From positions 15,847,656 to 15,911,655 of the forward strand of contig NC_135998.1 in NCBI RefSeq assembly GCF_048128805.1: DNA of 64,000 nt, in the 5' to 3' direction. This document shows positions 47,218-59,811 of this stretch, piece after piece. Under the pieces are notes generated by a model. It did no database searches, was not told where the DNA came from, and saw nothing but the letters and a program-made list of their open reading frames with translations. This stretch comes from Centroberyx gerrardi (taxonomy: Eukaryota > Chordata > Actinopteri > Beryciformes > Berycidae). Position numbers and translations under genes: made by a program. The stretch's first letter is position 1. Each line of letters begins with the position of its first letter.

Positions 47218-48975
47218 GAGTGATGATTTTGGTGGAGATGTAGAACTGGGTGTCATCGGCGTAACAATGAAACTGTAGTCCATGACGGCATATGATGTGA
47301 CCTAAGCACCGAGCCTTGGGGGACATCATGGGTGACTGGGGTGGTGGCGGATTTGCAGTTGCTGATGGAGATAAAGTGGAGTCTGTCAGAAAGGTATGAT
47401 TTGAACACATGAGGGCTGAACCAGTTATGCCAATGTAGGACTGCAGGCAACTGAGGAGGATGGAGTGGTTGATGGTGTCAAAGGCTGCACTGAGGTTGAT
47501 GTTGAAGGAGCCGGAGGAGAGTAGGAGGTCTTTGGAGACTTTGAGCATAGCAGTTTCTGCACTGTGATGTGTTCTAAAGCATGATTGGAATGTTTCATAT
47601 AAATGGTTGGTGTGGCGATATTGTTTGAGTAGCGATGACATGTTCCAGTATTTTTGAGACAAATGGGAGGTTTGAAATCAGTCTGAAGTTGTTTTGGGGG
47701 GTTTTCAGAGTCCAGGCCAGGATTCTTTAAGATGGGTGTGAGGGCAGCAAGCTTGAGGGGAGAGGGTACAGTGCCAGAGGTGAAGGAGGAGTTTATTATG
47801 TCAGAGATGAGGGGGCTACGAGAAGCTTTGACAAGGGTGGAGGGGATGGGGTCCAGGGGGCAGGTGGAGGACTTGATGTGAGTATTTGAGTGAGGTCAGA
47901 TACAGTCATGGGGGAGAAGTGGGAAAGGCTATGGTCTGTTGGTGGCGGAGGCACAGGCTTGGGGTCAGTGGGAGTGGGAGAGGAGGTCGCTAGCTGATTG
48001 TGTATAGTTTTTACATTTTGGAGTGAAAGAATGACAGGAAGTCTTGTTTATTTTTCAGATCAGTGTATTAGGGTTGGAAGAGTGTATGATGATGCCGCAG
48101 TAGAAGGTGGAGTGGGCTGTGTTGGGTGCAGACTTGTAATGATGGATGTGCTCTTTGTAGGGCAGGGCATGTACGATGAGTCCAGTTTTCTTGTGTAGTC
48201 GTTCCAGTTGTCTTCCATGTTGTTTAAGGTTCCGTAGTTCGGGAGTGTACCAGGGGGCAGAATGAGTGAATGTGACAGTTTTTGTTTATATGGGGGCAAG
48301 CTGGTCAAGGCAGGTAGACAGCATTTGTTTGTAGAAGTTGACAAGGTCTGTGGGGGCTGGGTTTACAGAGAGAGTGAAGTTGGACATGGTGTTGGGCATA
48401 CAGGTGGAGAGGGAAATGGGACAGATAGACTTGAGATTGTGGAAAGTTATTGTGCAATTGTGTTTGGTCTGGGGGGTGGGAATGTCAATGTCCAGGATAA
48501 TGGCCAAGTGGTCGGAGATGGTGAGATCCATGGTGCTGGAGAGATTATTAATGTTGAGGCCAGGCAGAGTAGACCAGGTCTAGAATGTGTCCACAGCTGT
48601 GGGTGGGAAAATTGGCATGCTGTGTGAAATTACAACCAGAGTATATCCAAAATAAATGTTTTTTTACTGTCACTTTTGCAGTCTGGGGAGTCAATGTGTA
48701 TGTTACAGTAAAGTCATCCAGGAGCAACAGATGGTTTCTAAGAGGTCCGAGAGAAAAGAGGGGTTGGGTTTAGGAGGGTGGATAACAGCAGTGACTTATG
48801 GTTTGGGGTAAGGGAGTTTAAATGCCAGGTGTTCAGAAGATGGTGCAGCAGGGATGGAGAGTGGTCTGGGGTTTATGTCTTGGCAGTGTATTGCGGCAAT
48901 TCCTCCTCCTCAATCCTCAGAGCATGGGTTGTCTATATATGAGTGTCCAGCAGCGTGGTTTGATTTAGAGCCAGG
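47218..48975 (-). mobile_element. Decayed LINE with endonuclease and RT
   Basis: On the minus strand, from 48970 downward, GGGIAAIHCQDINPRPLSIP-like sequence is followed by the endonuclease end ISDHLAIILDIDIP (about 48520-48480). The RT follows: [13 protein letters not shown] (47505-47465), and [11 protein letters not shown] (47260-47225) with the catalytic YADD box. Motifs fit the L2/CR1/Rex1 assemblage. Numerous frameshifts are present. The 3' end meets the hairpin at 47184-47217. Confidence 0.78.
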
Positions 48976-48999
48976 TAGTCCAGGGTTTTTTCTGCCAAG

Positions 49000-49813
49000 T
49001 TTCAGTATGACAGAGTGAATCAAGCTTATTGTCTGTGAAGAATTTATTTATTATTTGAGATATGGTATGATATGGTATTGAACAGGGTGATATTCAGGGA
49101 CTTTTGTTTTGCAATTGGTGTGGAGATCTTGGGTTTGGGGCAGAGATTGATTGCATTCAAATGGAGTTTACTGTGATGACGTAGTGTGGTCATGTGTTGA
49201 TTGTTTTAATTGCTGTGATAAATTCCAAAGCATGAGGAGTTTGGTGATTTAGTTGGAGGAGTTCCATGGTTGTGTAGCACAGAGCCACAACCAAAATATA
49301 CCAAATTGACCAAAATAATCTTTATTGGTCTCCTCAGAGAAATTTGTCTTGGAAGATCAAGTGGTGCTGTTACTCTCATGCTACACATAGAGACAGACAC
49401 ACTTCTACAGTCAGACTGGCAGACACTAGAAGACAATTCAGTTACCTACTTGACAATGGAAACAGAGAGGGGAAGCAGCCAGGCACCCCTCTGCCTGTAT
49501 TTGGTCTAGGCCACTCAGTTTGGAAGTCTTTTGCCAAGAGGACCAGAAGGCTCACAGAGCGGCAGTGAACATATTAAAGATTTTTTCCCCAAATCCAAAT
49601 ACCATATTCGGCACAGCATGAATAAGCATGAATACAGCATTTGACACAAACATTTTTCTCCTTTCCTAATTTTTGAAATATTGTTTGGATTTTTTAAGAG
49701 CATGTCTTTGTAAAGAAAACATATTGAGCTAAATATAACTTACTTGATTGGAGGAGGGGGCATAGTTTGTTTCTGTTTCTCAGTCAGTCTGCCTGCTTCA
49801 TACATGGAGCTGC

Positions 49814-49847
<34 letters not shown>

Positions 49848-50315
49848 CAGAGTTACTTGTTAGTAAATTTTTTTGTTTGCTCCGGAAATAGTCTAATTAT
49901 ATCGATTACTAATTTAGCATTAGTTAGGCCAATTTTTCTCTTTTCCTTGTCCTGTTCGCAAACGTGTTAAATGTAAGTTTTCAGGCTATTTTCGTGGCCT
50001 CATTCAAATGAATGGGAAGTAAAAATCTGAACGCTACAAACATTTTTTTCTGTATATAATTGATTGTTTAGTGTTCCCCAGTGATGCAGTACATACTAGC
50101 ATACAATAAGTTCAGGGTGGAAATTTTCTTCCTGTTTTTATGTTTATGGTTACATAACATTTTGGTTGGTTTGTTTGTTAAATACAGCTTTAAAAAACAA
50201 ACTATCTGCTTTTATACTTTATTATTATTGATAGGTCATTGTTTAATGCTTTAATATCTCAACAATAGATACATTCTTGTCATCCTCTTAATGGACCAAA
50301 GTACAGATAAATTAA
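49000..50315. other. Intergenic stretch with a (GA)n tract
   Basis: No gene is recognised. Bases 49290-49350 ('ctttattggtctcctcagag' then 'aaatttgtct') resemble a fish LINE-tail repeat. A (GA)n tract is at 49816-49845. Confidence 0.5.
49816..49845. repeat. (GA)n microsatellite
   Basis: About 15 GA units. Confidence 0.93.
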
Positions 50316-51050
50316 TTTATTAATTGTACTTCCACCCACGTTATATACTGTATATGCTCAAATGCCCTTGTGGCCTGGTGTATGTGGGTCAGACTAAGCG
50401 TGCACTCAAGGTGGGAACTGCAGACCACAAATCCGCATACGCAACAAAAACCTTGACTACCGTATTTCCTCTAATAGTGGCCGGTAGTCAATTAAAAGCT
50501 GGGTCTCCGATAATGGCCGGGGCCGTGGTCGACACGAACAAATAAAGGCCGGCCCCAAATACAGGCCGTGGAAAAAAACAAAGGAAAAAACAACGGTGGA
50601 TACCGGTAAACTCCTGGTGCCTGTTTGTAACTGTAGTTTGTAGTAACGTACAAGTGCCACAAGACGGCTCGGCCGGCGGAAGTCTCTGGAGCGTGCCGTC
50701 ATCGATTACCGTAATTATCGTAATGCATTACAGTAACAAAAAAACGGCTACCTAACGAACCCCAACAGAAGCAGATCAGAAAACAAGGAGGCTTCGTACT
50801 AAAATATGAGCAAATATACTTACATATATATATACTATCAAACAGAGGGAATTAGAAATAAAGGCCTGTCTCTAATATAAGCCTGCTTCCAATAAAGGCC
50901 TCTGCAGTTGAGGTAAATAAAGGCCCGGGCCAATATTAGAGGAAATACGGTATGCTATGGTGCGACACTGTTGAAGCCATGATTCGGTTTCTTCCCTAAA
51001 ATAGACATAAAAGGCATAGAAAAGGCCAAGTCGATTGAATAGTTCCAGTT
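50315..51050 (+). mobile_element. Penelope-like GIY-YIG fragment split by a MITE
   Basis: 50324-50457 translates to YILYMLKCPCGLVYVGQTKR and a following DHKSA block, the GIY-YIG nuclease of a Penelope-like element. The frame is interrupted by the MITE at 50460-50950. On the far side, from 50951, it resumes with YAMVRH, then a stop and SHDSVSSLK. The fragment is 5' truncated. Confidence 0.8.
50460..50950. mobile_element. MITE with 25-bp terminal inverted repeats and TA target duplication
   Basis: The left end CCGTATTTCCTCTAATAGTGG and the right end CCAATATTAGAGGAAATACGG are near-perfect inverted repeats extending to about 25 bp. Both are flanked by TA (50458-50459 and 50951-50952). The interior has repeated AATAAAGGCC units and no coding capacity. 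The TA duplication suggests a Tc1/mariner-type mobilising transposase. Confidence 0.9.
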
Positions 51051-52094
51051 AATAATCTATATTATCAAATTCTACAGCCACAAAATGTTTCTCACATATA
51101 GTGGCCCCAATTCAGTAATGTTTCATGTAGGTATGAAGCTCTTGTTTAGGTATTATGAATGGTGAACCTGGTTTGTGTACAGTATAGCCACAGATGTTGC
51201 TCCCTGTATTAAAGGCAGTCTATGAGATGCAGGGTTTGCTCAAAGAATTCAATATTGAGTTCATTGTTTATTCAGCTCCTCTCTTGACTTTTCATCTGTT
51301 TATTCTCTCTGCTCTCTGGTGGATCTGTTATCTCTGGTACATGCTTCTGGACAAGGACTGTTTCTGATAAGACACTGGCCATTGGTACCCATGGCCACTG
51401 GACCCCATCCACTGAAAAACTCTGATCAGAGATTGCTGCCAACAGGCAGGTTTGTGTGATACAGTGTTGTTGTAGATCCCAGCAGCCTGTGTCGTGGTTC
51501 AGTGGGTCTGTGGCCAGATGTCAACCTCAATGTCAGTACTGCTATGTGGATTGGTGGTTATACCACTGTAAATTATTGAATACAGAAATATCCTCAATGC
51601 AGATTGAAATACCCAAGGCTGGAGACACACTACAGGATTATCAAGCCATTTTACACCAAATTTGCCTGTCCCAGCAATGGTGGTGGTGGTGATGTTGTCC
51701 AGATCCATGGTGTCAGCAAAGATTGTGTGAGGGGTTTACAGATTTAATCTTAATCTTCCCGACTGACTCGCACACTGATCTGTGCTGCCCCAATAATAGC
51801 AAACATGTTTGATTGATACTATAATGTTTGAGAGCCGAGCTTACACTAAGGTGAAGTGGAAGTGTTCTATAAAAAGTTATATTAAATGTAATAATGATAG
51901 TAATGCAGGGATAATCATTTGGGAACTACAATGAATGCAAATTCCACAATTGCACTGAATGCAAAAGGCCGATATTTACCCTATTACCTCCGACAGATCC
52001 TTGTTTTTTAAAGTGTGAACAGTCTCCCGCTTTGGGCCTCCACTAGAGGAAGTTGGGAGCAGTGTACACTCGCACAGAGTATTCTTTTATTGTT

Positions 52095-52245
52095 TTTTAA
52101 GATTATTTTTGGGCATTTTACCTTTATTTGACAGTTTTAACAGTGAAGAGAGACAGGAACAATGGGGAAGACAGAGGGGGATAATATGCGACATTGCGAC
52201 AAAGGTCACAGGCCAGATTCAAACCCAGGACGTTGGGTTACATGG
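52095..52245 (+). repeat. SINE-like dispersed repeat
   Basis: 'ttttgggcattttaccttta' then 'gaagagagacaggaacaatg' and a late 'ggccagattcaaacccagga', the last resembling a pol III B box (GGTTCRANNCC). This is a very common fish repeat pattern. Confidence 0.6.
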
Positions 52246-53611
52246 GTTACCTGGCCTCATGCATCATTTAATTTATTTTTTCTACTTTTGGAAAAAAAGT
52301 CTTACCCTTATGTTTAGTCTTTCAACTTCAGCCTACAGTAGTTAGCTAACTAGCTTGCTAGACAAAGCAAACATAGGCTAGTGTAACCCAGTTGTTCTGT
52401 AGCAGTTAGGTTAGGTAGCTAGCTAGCTACTGTTAGAAGCTCTACGTAAAAAATGTAAATCATTCAAGAGACCAGCACAAAGTGAAAGCTTTTAGGATGA
52501 AACTAGGCCTACTTACTAAAGCTGTCTTGTTCAGAGAAGTAATCTGCCACACAGGAATCTGCACACTTGTTCATCACGTTACCGACGTGGGAGATTTAAA
52601 CTGCGTTCAGTGAAACTCAGAAATTTGGAACATTTGTGGAGGTTTATACAGTATGCTACATTCTTTTGGAAATTTGGGTTTTATCTGATAATGTTACATG
52701 ATGTAATGTGACAGGTAACGTGACCCCCCATAAGAGAAAAGGGACCCCAGCTCCCCCCAAATTTACCCCGCTTGCACCATCAGCCCCAAGCTGTGCCCAT
52801 GATGTTTTTTTCTAATTATGCTCATCTTATTCCACTGTCATCGAATTAAATCGCAATTTCAGGCCTTGAGAATGTTGCTTGGATAAGAAACCTCTCTTAA
52901 TCCAGGCATGCAATTCTATGAATAACAATGGTGAAGCTCGATTTAGGATACCCCATCACATCTGTCTCTTCATGTCTTGTCTTGTCTTTCTCTCTGTCTC
53001 CGCCCTCCCCATGACAGCCTTCCATCTGCTCACAGTGTTATACATTTGCTTCTCTTATCTCCATGTTTATCATATCTTTTTCTAACTTGAGCATTCAATG
53101 CCAAAAGTATTTCCTCAGTCACATAGCTTACCCACCCCACAGCACTGCAAACAATGTGTGCTTTTCACTGTGCGACCTGCAGGTGATTACATTCTCTCCA
53201 TACTGCCCTGCCAATTAAGATGTGACATTGTTCTATTGAAGTAGGAAGATTTATGAGCAGACAGCAGCTGTCTGATTTAGATATATCAGGGCTATTAAAA
53301 CACTCCTCATGAATAGCCTGGTCTTTCGATGCAATTGCCATATTAATCTCCTCTATGCACATTATCTCTGTGCCTGTTCACCAGGCATCACAGGCCTTGT
53401 CTTGCATGCAGAGGGAGATTAGTTTCCAGGAGTGGCTGCTCTTCTCATAATCTTCCTGTTCGCTGTCTCCCTGACTGCTACAGTAGTTGTGTGTGTGTGT
53501 GTAGCAGGATTCTCTCTGTGTTGTGTTTTGTGTGTGAATCAGGACAAGGTGACAACCAGATTGGCTACTTGAGGTTACTTTTATTTCTCCACCAGCTAGT
53601 CTCTTCTCTGC

Positions 53612-53920
53612 ATGAAAGTGGTAGGAAACAATGATGTTGAATGTTCAGGAGGGTCTCTAACAAGTGCTCATGCCTTCTCTCAAGGAATGCAAAACCGAAG
53701 AGATAGGGTCAGTATTGTGCGCAAGCACACTTTGCACACACTATTATTTGTATAAAGGAAATAAAATGCAAACAATCTAAATAAAAAATGTAATTGTGCA
53801 AAACCAAAATATTTAATTCTCCTTAAATCAGGTTAAATTAATTAAAATTACAATGCACCATTACGTACCAACATGAAAGAGGTGGGAAACAATAATGTTG
53901 AATGTTCAGGAGGGTCTCTC
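53612..53920. repeat. Diverged direct repeat, 48-nt units
   Basis: 53612-53657 and 53873-53920 share 'gaatgttcaggagggtctct' and the preceding 25 nt with a few differences. A related block, 'catgccttctctcaa', occurs at 53668 and again at 54200. Confidence 0.7.
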
Positions 53921-56900
53921 TCTAGTAAGTCCTCTTACTTTATCCCTGTTAAGCAACAACAGTTTAAATGCATGACAGAGACTGACATCTAGGCAACACT
54001 GCTCCGTTGCGCTAGAGACTGTACCGCAGCCTCTACACACGTGCCTTGGCAAAATCGCACGGGAGATTAAATGAACTAATGGAAGCATTGCAACCCTGTA
54101 GCATTAACAATTTACAAGAAACATGTATATCAACAGTGGTATACGAAAATACGTTTTACTTAGTAACAAAACCAAAAAGTAGCACAGCAGAGGAATGCAT
54201 GCCTTCTCTCAAAAAATATAAAAACAAAGAGGAGTGGAATTTCAACCCAAAGTGAGCATGAGCGTGATAAAAACTTTCTTTCCGCATCAGTTTACATGCA
54301 AAAATAGTAAATGAACTTGGTGTCAAAATGAATGCAGAAAAACATTAAAAATAAAAATCATGAAGTAATCTTCACAATAAAGGCCCTTGTTCATAATCTA
54401 GTGTAACAACATTGCTCTGCTACATCTGGTTCACCTGTGTGTCCCGGTTGGACCAGCACTGCAGCACATAGCTGTCATGAGTTCCCATCCTGTTATAATG
54501 TGGTAATTGAAATTGTGCAGGTGTCAGGCTCACTGCTCGGGGACTTCATTAGTAAAGAGAGATTTTACCTGACCCACTTTCAGAAGACCCTGTGAGCTAA
54601 GAGGACTTATTTGACATTCCAACTGCTGTTTTGACATAGAGAAGAGGGGTGATTAATTTGTTGCCATGGCGCGTTAAACCATGGAGAATTATCATATGTC
54701 CTATGGGTCATTTCCAGAGCTTGAGTCCTGGAGGTCAGTAAGGCTATGGTCTACCTTGCTGGTGATCCATCTTAATTGTTCCTCTTTTACCCAAAATCAA
54801 ATTCACAAAGTGAATTGAATGTTTGTCCAAAGTGTTCAATGCTCTCATTTTCTGAACTTGGCTAATGAAATGACTTTTGTTTGTTATACAAAAATAGCAT
54901 ACGGGTGTACAATTGGAAAAATCAGGGCTTTGGTTGATTTTGTTGTCTTTGCTGTTCCAGTAAGCTCCCACACATGTTGATATTTGTAAGACCATATCTG
55001 CTGATAGACTGATGCAAGAAAGCATTGAATTGTCTAGTTTGGAAATGTCTCTGCCTTGGAGCTGACTCTCCACTTACTGGAAGGAAGCAGAGAGGCATGA
55101 GTGGAATATCAAGTGTCACACCGATGGCACTCCCTGTGACTAGTGCAAGATGTACACCCTACTAAATTAATCACAAGCCATTCATTAGGAAACTTCTTTG
55201 CAATTCAAATTCATTAACTGCATAAAAACTAGATCAAGATTTCATTAACTGGGTAAGAGTTACTGCTTCACCTACACCAAGGAAATGTGGCAACTGACAA
55301 TGACCTTGTGATGGTGTGTTTGTTTTATGCAGAGGACAGATCTGGTTCATACAGTACAGCTTGGGGAGGCGATACATTAGGTGATACGTTTTAATAATTC
55401 CTCATATATATTGCTCATATGTAACAAGAAGAATCTAGAACCATATCTCACCGAATTGCTCCCCTGATAACGATTTTGTCTGTCATTTAGCATTGTCAGT
55501 ATGTCCCAATATAATCACATTAGTTCTGAAATAAAATGATCATTGTTTTTTTTGCAGTATTCAAGTATTGTTGTTACCTGCAAACACAATAACTCCACAA
55601 ATCAATGCATATTTCATTATTCAGAGAATGCATTCTGAGACAGTCTCATTATTCAGAGAATGCACAATGAGACACAATTCCAGCATCAAATAGTGTTTCT
55701 GAGGTGCACTTCATTCTTTATTGGCTAAAATCTTTGGTTAATATGAGTAACTGTGATGTTCCAGTTGAAACAATTTATGACAACATGGAGCATTTTGAGT
55801 TTGACAGTGAGTGTATGATTGTAGGCTTATCAAGCTATGATTAATTGTAGTGGGGGGATTGCCTTGCTTAAAAGCCTCTCAATCTTAATATGGGAAAAAG
55901 AGGAGTTCACATCTATATTCCATACAGAAATGTTGTTTGAAAATCATCCTTTTCTAGGCAGCAACTGTCAACTGGGACCAAAGAAATAACTTTTAAAGCC
56001 TGTCGCTTGTTTTGGTAAGCCATGATTATGATGCTCTTTCCTCTCTAATAAAATTGTCTCGGAGTTGTGTCCAATCTTTAATGAGTCTGGAGTCTGCAAC
56101 TGGCACAGATGTAATGGGTCATGAAAAGCTTATTTCACTCGGTGTCAACTAGGGAGACAGATTTTGATTCATCCCAAATCTGCATACTCAATTTACATTT
56201 CAAAAGGAAGCGATCCTTTTAATTTCCATGAAATTGGGTGTCTATTAGGGGGTGAGTTAGACACATGGAATAAGACAATCAGTCCAATATGATTCTCACT
56301 TGGAGGACATTACACATGGGAAATAACCATGCAGATTATTGACGTGTTAACCTCCCCTCATGAGTTTTTGCTCAAATAACATTAAGCAGTATTGCCATCT
56401 AAGTCTCCATAACCAATAGCGTATCTGCCAAATAAAATATTTAAATACCCTGATCCTTGATATTGCTCCCATAAATAGTCTTTTGGTTACATGGTAGCGC
56501 AGAGCTTTCTGCTGTAGAGTTGAAAGAAAACTTCACTCTTATTAGGTAAGGATCAATCACCTTTTCCATATCCATCACGTCATGCCTTTGCGCAATGAAA
56601 TGCCTTCAGTTTTATTGCCTTGCTTACAGTTTTCATGGTAGCTGAAGTGTCACTGCCTCTCACTTTTATTGCCCTGTGACAGAGTCAAAACTACGTAACT
56701 CCCTATTCTGCTCTGGAGGATTGTCCTCTGACATTTCCTGGGCAAGACAAGAAGCTTTTCTTGACCTAATTATCCAAATACAATGAACAATTCGAACTTT
56801 GTTTAAGCTTCTTCGACTTCCCAGTAAACTTGTGAACCAGGTCAGAACACATAATGAATTCAATCATATAACCAACCTTTAAGGCAAAGTGTTTCCATCC

Positions 56901-56945
56901 ATAAAATAAAAATAACACAGAATTGTATATGGAGTATTAAGTTCC

Positions 56946-57092
56946 ATGTATGTTTATCTATGTATCTATGTATCTATCTATGTATCTATGTATTTATCTA
57001 TCTATGTATCTGTATGTATGTATGTATGTATGTATGTACTGTATGTAAGTATGTATGTATGTACGTACGTCTATCTGTCTATCTATCTACAG
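56946..57092. repeat. (TATC/GTAT)n compound tetranucleotide array
   Basis: Interrupted TATC, then TATG and TACG tetramers across about 145 nt. Confidence 0.93.
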
Positions 57093-57587
57093 TATAGAAT
57101 TCAAGAATATCAAAACCGTGATATCAGTCTAGCCTGAAGTCTGATGTGTGCCTTTATTTGAACTTTGTGGCACGAGTCAGCATTATTCTGAAACACCACA
57201 TGAAAATGGACTTTAACTTGGAAGTAACCAAATCACATTTACAAAAGCAGCCACACAGGTGAGTCATATTAAGTTGAATGACAATTAGCAATATACTGTA
57301 TGTCAGCTTTGAAAGTGGTGTGACAATCACTATTTATATATGCAAGTTTTCAAAGCAACATGAGGCAACTAACACAATTCTGACTTGTTGGTGCTCAAAA
57401 ACTGAAAAATTAAATGTGTCAATGGGGACAGCTGTGAGATGAAAAGCTACCACACACCTGGCTTAAAATAGTGTAAAATTAGAGACAGGTGCAAAGGGAT
57501 TAAGAACCAGCCTTAGAAAAATTGGAAAACAAGTCCTGCACACTGCCTTAACTTGCAAGAATTACTTTATTCCAAAAAATGCATACA

Positions 57588-57616
57588 ATGTTTTGGTCTA
57601 TAAGACCTTCCTCAGG
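57588..57616 (-). pseudogene. Eroded hammerhead-ribozyme motif
   Basis: On the minus strand CTGAGGA, AGGTC, loop, GACC and AAAAC are one substitution each away from the core boxes CTGATGA and GAAAC, with stem II (GGTCT/AGACC) preserved. It is probably a Penelope-type terminal-repeat fossil. Confidence 0.45.
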
Positions 57617-57959
57617 TATACGGGGGACAACTGTGAAAATCATGAAAACACATGCCAAACAAGGACAAACCAGCAAAAAGGAAAGTGAAAATTGAAGCTC
57701 ACCGACAGGGACTGACTGAAACTTACCAGGATAGTTAAGTGGAGTTCCTTGTTTGATTATGTATTATGTATTGTATGTATTATGTATTATTATTGTATTA
57801 CCCAAATGCTTTCTACAGTGTATTGCATTGGTATATGGCATCCCAAGAGAGTGAGACAAGACAGTGGTCCAGAGGAGGTGGTCTCCAGCCAAGAATCAAC
57901 TTCCCTCTGTCGCTAATGGTCAAGGTAAGGGGAAGAAATGCACCAGGAGAGAGTGGTCA

Positions 57960-59450
57960 GAGCCGAGCTGAGTTTATGACCCACTTATAGAACTCAGAGG
58001 CAGATGGAGGAGATGTGTTAAACCATAGAAAATATGGCTGTACAACTCCAGGTTGTTGAACTACAGGGTGGGTGGAATCAGGGCCCCTCTCCAAACACTT
58101 CCATCCTGATGCCATGTCTCTTGTAGTGTTGGATAGCCTTGATAAACCCGATGGCTCAGTCCACGGCTCTCCACGACATGACAATGATGCAGGTGATGCT
58201 GAGGCCAATTTCCAAGGGGCCTGTGATTTGTCTGTTAAAGCATTGGTCTCACGCGCTGCAGCAGTTGCTGGCATCCCTGGTCCGTCATCCCCTCCCAGGG
58301 CAAAAAGGCAGAGGCAGTCCCCCTTGTCTGTATTTCCAGATTTTGTCAAACACATTCATGAGTCTTGGTCAAAACCTAAAGAGGCTGACTTTGCAGTTGA
58401 CTGCCACAGCCTCAAGGCTGGCCAACACCAGTACTGTTGTTGGTGTACCTGAAGCGTCTGATAAGAGACTTTGACTCAAAAGGCACTGCAGACCTGATGA
58501 TGGAGATGCTCAGGATCATTGATGTGGTAATCCAGGGGGGCAGCACGCAGGTCAGGGTCTTGGGCAACTAACCGGCCTAGTTGACACTGGCTCAGAGGCA
58601 CACCTGGATGAGCCAGTCTGGCCTGGCAGACACTGACCGGGCGGCAGTGCTGGAGGCCAGTATAACCCTTGGCAAGGTTTTTGGGCCCTCAGCAGAGGCT
58701 GCATTGGATGAGGTTCAGAAGGCCAAGGCAAGGACGTAGGCTATTTGTCAGCCCACGCGGTCAACAACCCCAATTTGGCGGTCCCAGGGTAGGCGCGCCA
58801 GCCTGCAGCAAACTCACTTGTGGAGCATGCAGGACCGCTCCCAGGGTTCTGGGAGTCCTAGTCAGGCTATTCCCCCACAGCAGAGGCAGGCTTACTAGCA
58901 TCCCCACCCCCACTCTCGGGACCGCTCATCCTCTAAGCAGGAGCACCATACCTTATGGTGCGCAGCCTCTGACATCAACCTCCTCCGCTGCTCACCTTTC
59001 AGTTTGGCGTCAATGCACATCATGCCCATGGATACAGTTACAGTTCAGAACCAAGCCCCCTTGTTTCTAGGGCATTTTCGAGACCAAGGTGGGAGACAAG
59101 TCTCGCTCAGTGGCTTTGGCCAATAAGATTTCTGCCTTCCTGGAGAAAGGAACAGTAAGACCCCTGTCTCAAGAAGAGGTGGGACAGGTGTTCTACTCAA
59201 GATAGTTACTTGTTCCAAAGTGGGGCGTGGGGGTTTCGCCCAATTCAAAACTTGAAGAGGTTGAGCAAGTTCCTGAAGGTACTCCCTTTCAGAATGATCA
59301 GGCTCAAGACACTTTTTCAGGGCAGGCGATTGGTTCACTGCTGTGGACCTTTTGTGATGCTTACTTTCACATCTCCATTGTCTGGATCACAGGCAATTTC
59401 TCCAATTTGCATTCCAGGGGAGAATGCATTCTACTTTCATGGCTACATTA
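57960..59450 (+). mobile_element. DIRS-like retrotransposon remnant (gag and RT)
   Basis: 58072-58450 reads as a proline- and charge-rich gag-like segment (SSPPRAKRQRQSPLS, then DFVKHIHESWSKP). 59090-59400, across frameshifts, gives AFLEKGTVRPLSQEEVGQVF, LVPKWG, FRPIQNLKRLSKFLKVLPFR and CDAYFHISIV, matching DIRS-type reverse transcriptase order (the AYFHISI block is the region of the catalytic Asp residues). The RNase H, methyltransferase and tyrosine recombinase were not seen. 58500-58900 is a broken gag C-terminus. Confidence 0.7.
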
Positions 59451-59451
59451 A

Positions 59452-59545
59452 ACTTAAACTTTATTTTTATAGCACTTTTCATACAGAAAATGTAGCTAAG
59501 TGTTTTCCATTCATTGAAAGTCATTTCTTGTCCTAAGCCTCAAGC
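59452..59545 (+). repeat. Dispersed fish repeat fragment
   Basis: 'actttatttttatagcactt' followed by 'ttcatacagaaaatgtagct' is a common fish repeat pattern abutting the DIRS-like remnant. Confidence 0.55.
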
Positions 59546-59811
59546 AAGGGCCACAAGGGGGAAACAGCAGCATGTTCTTTTTTTTTTTTTGTTAAACACA
59601 CTACTCCACATTGTTGGGGCTTGTTTGAATTATAGGTGACACAATTGACAATATTATAGGAGGCATCCAACTGGAACAGGAAGAATGTGTGCTTTTCTGG
59701 ACTAACAAAAAAGGGGTTAAGAAATTAAGATAGCCTTTTCGCCGGAGGTGAGAGAGCAGACAAGCTTCATTTCATGCCCTGCCTGTTAGATAATTTGCAC
59801 CCACTTGGATA

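Larger units (their letters stand above)
51051..57575. other. Long non-coding stretch, no gene recognised
   Basis: It holds a SINE-like repeat (52095-52245), short repeated blocks (53612-54232) and a tetranucleotide array (56946-57092). 51360-51720 looks like another dispersed repeat. The stretch 54.4-56.9 kb has unusually few recognisable repeats and could harbour conserved non-coding elements; that is a guess from its appearance only. Confidence 0.45.

Noticed and set aside
48060..48344. Glycine-rich plus-strand and proline-rich minus-strand frames
   Set aside because: Shadows of the decayed LINE endonuclease region.
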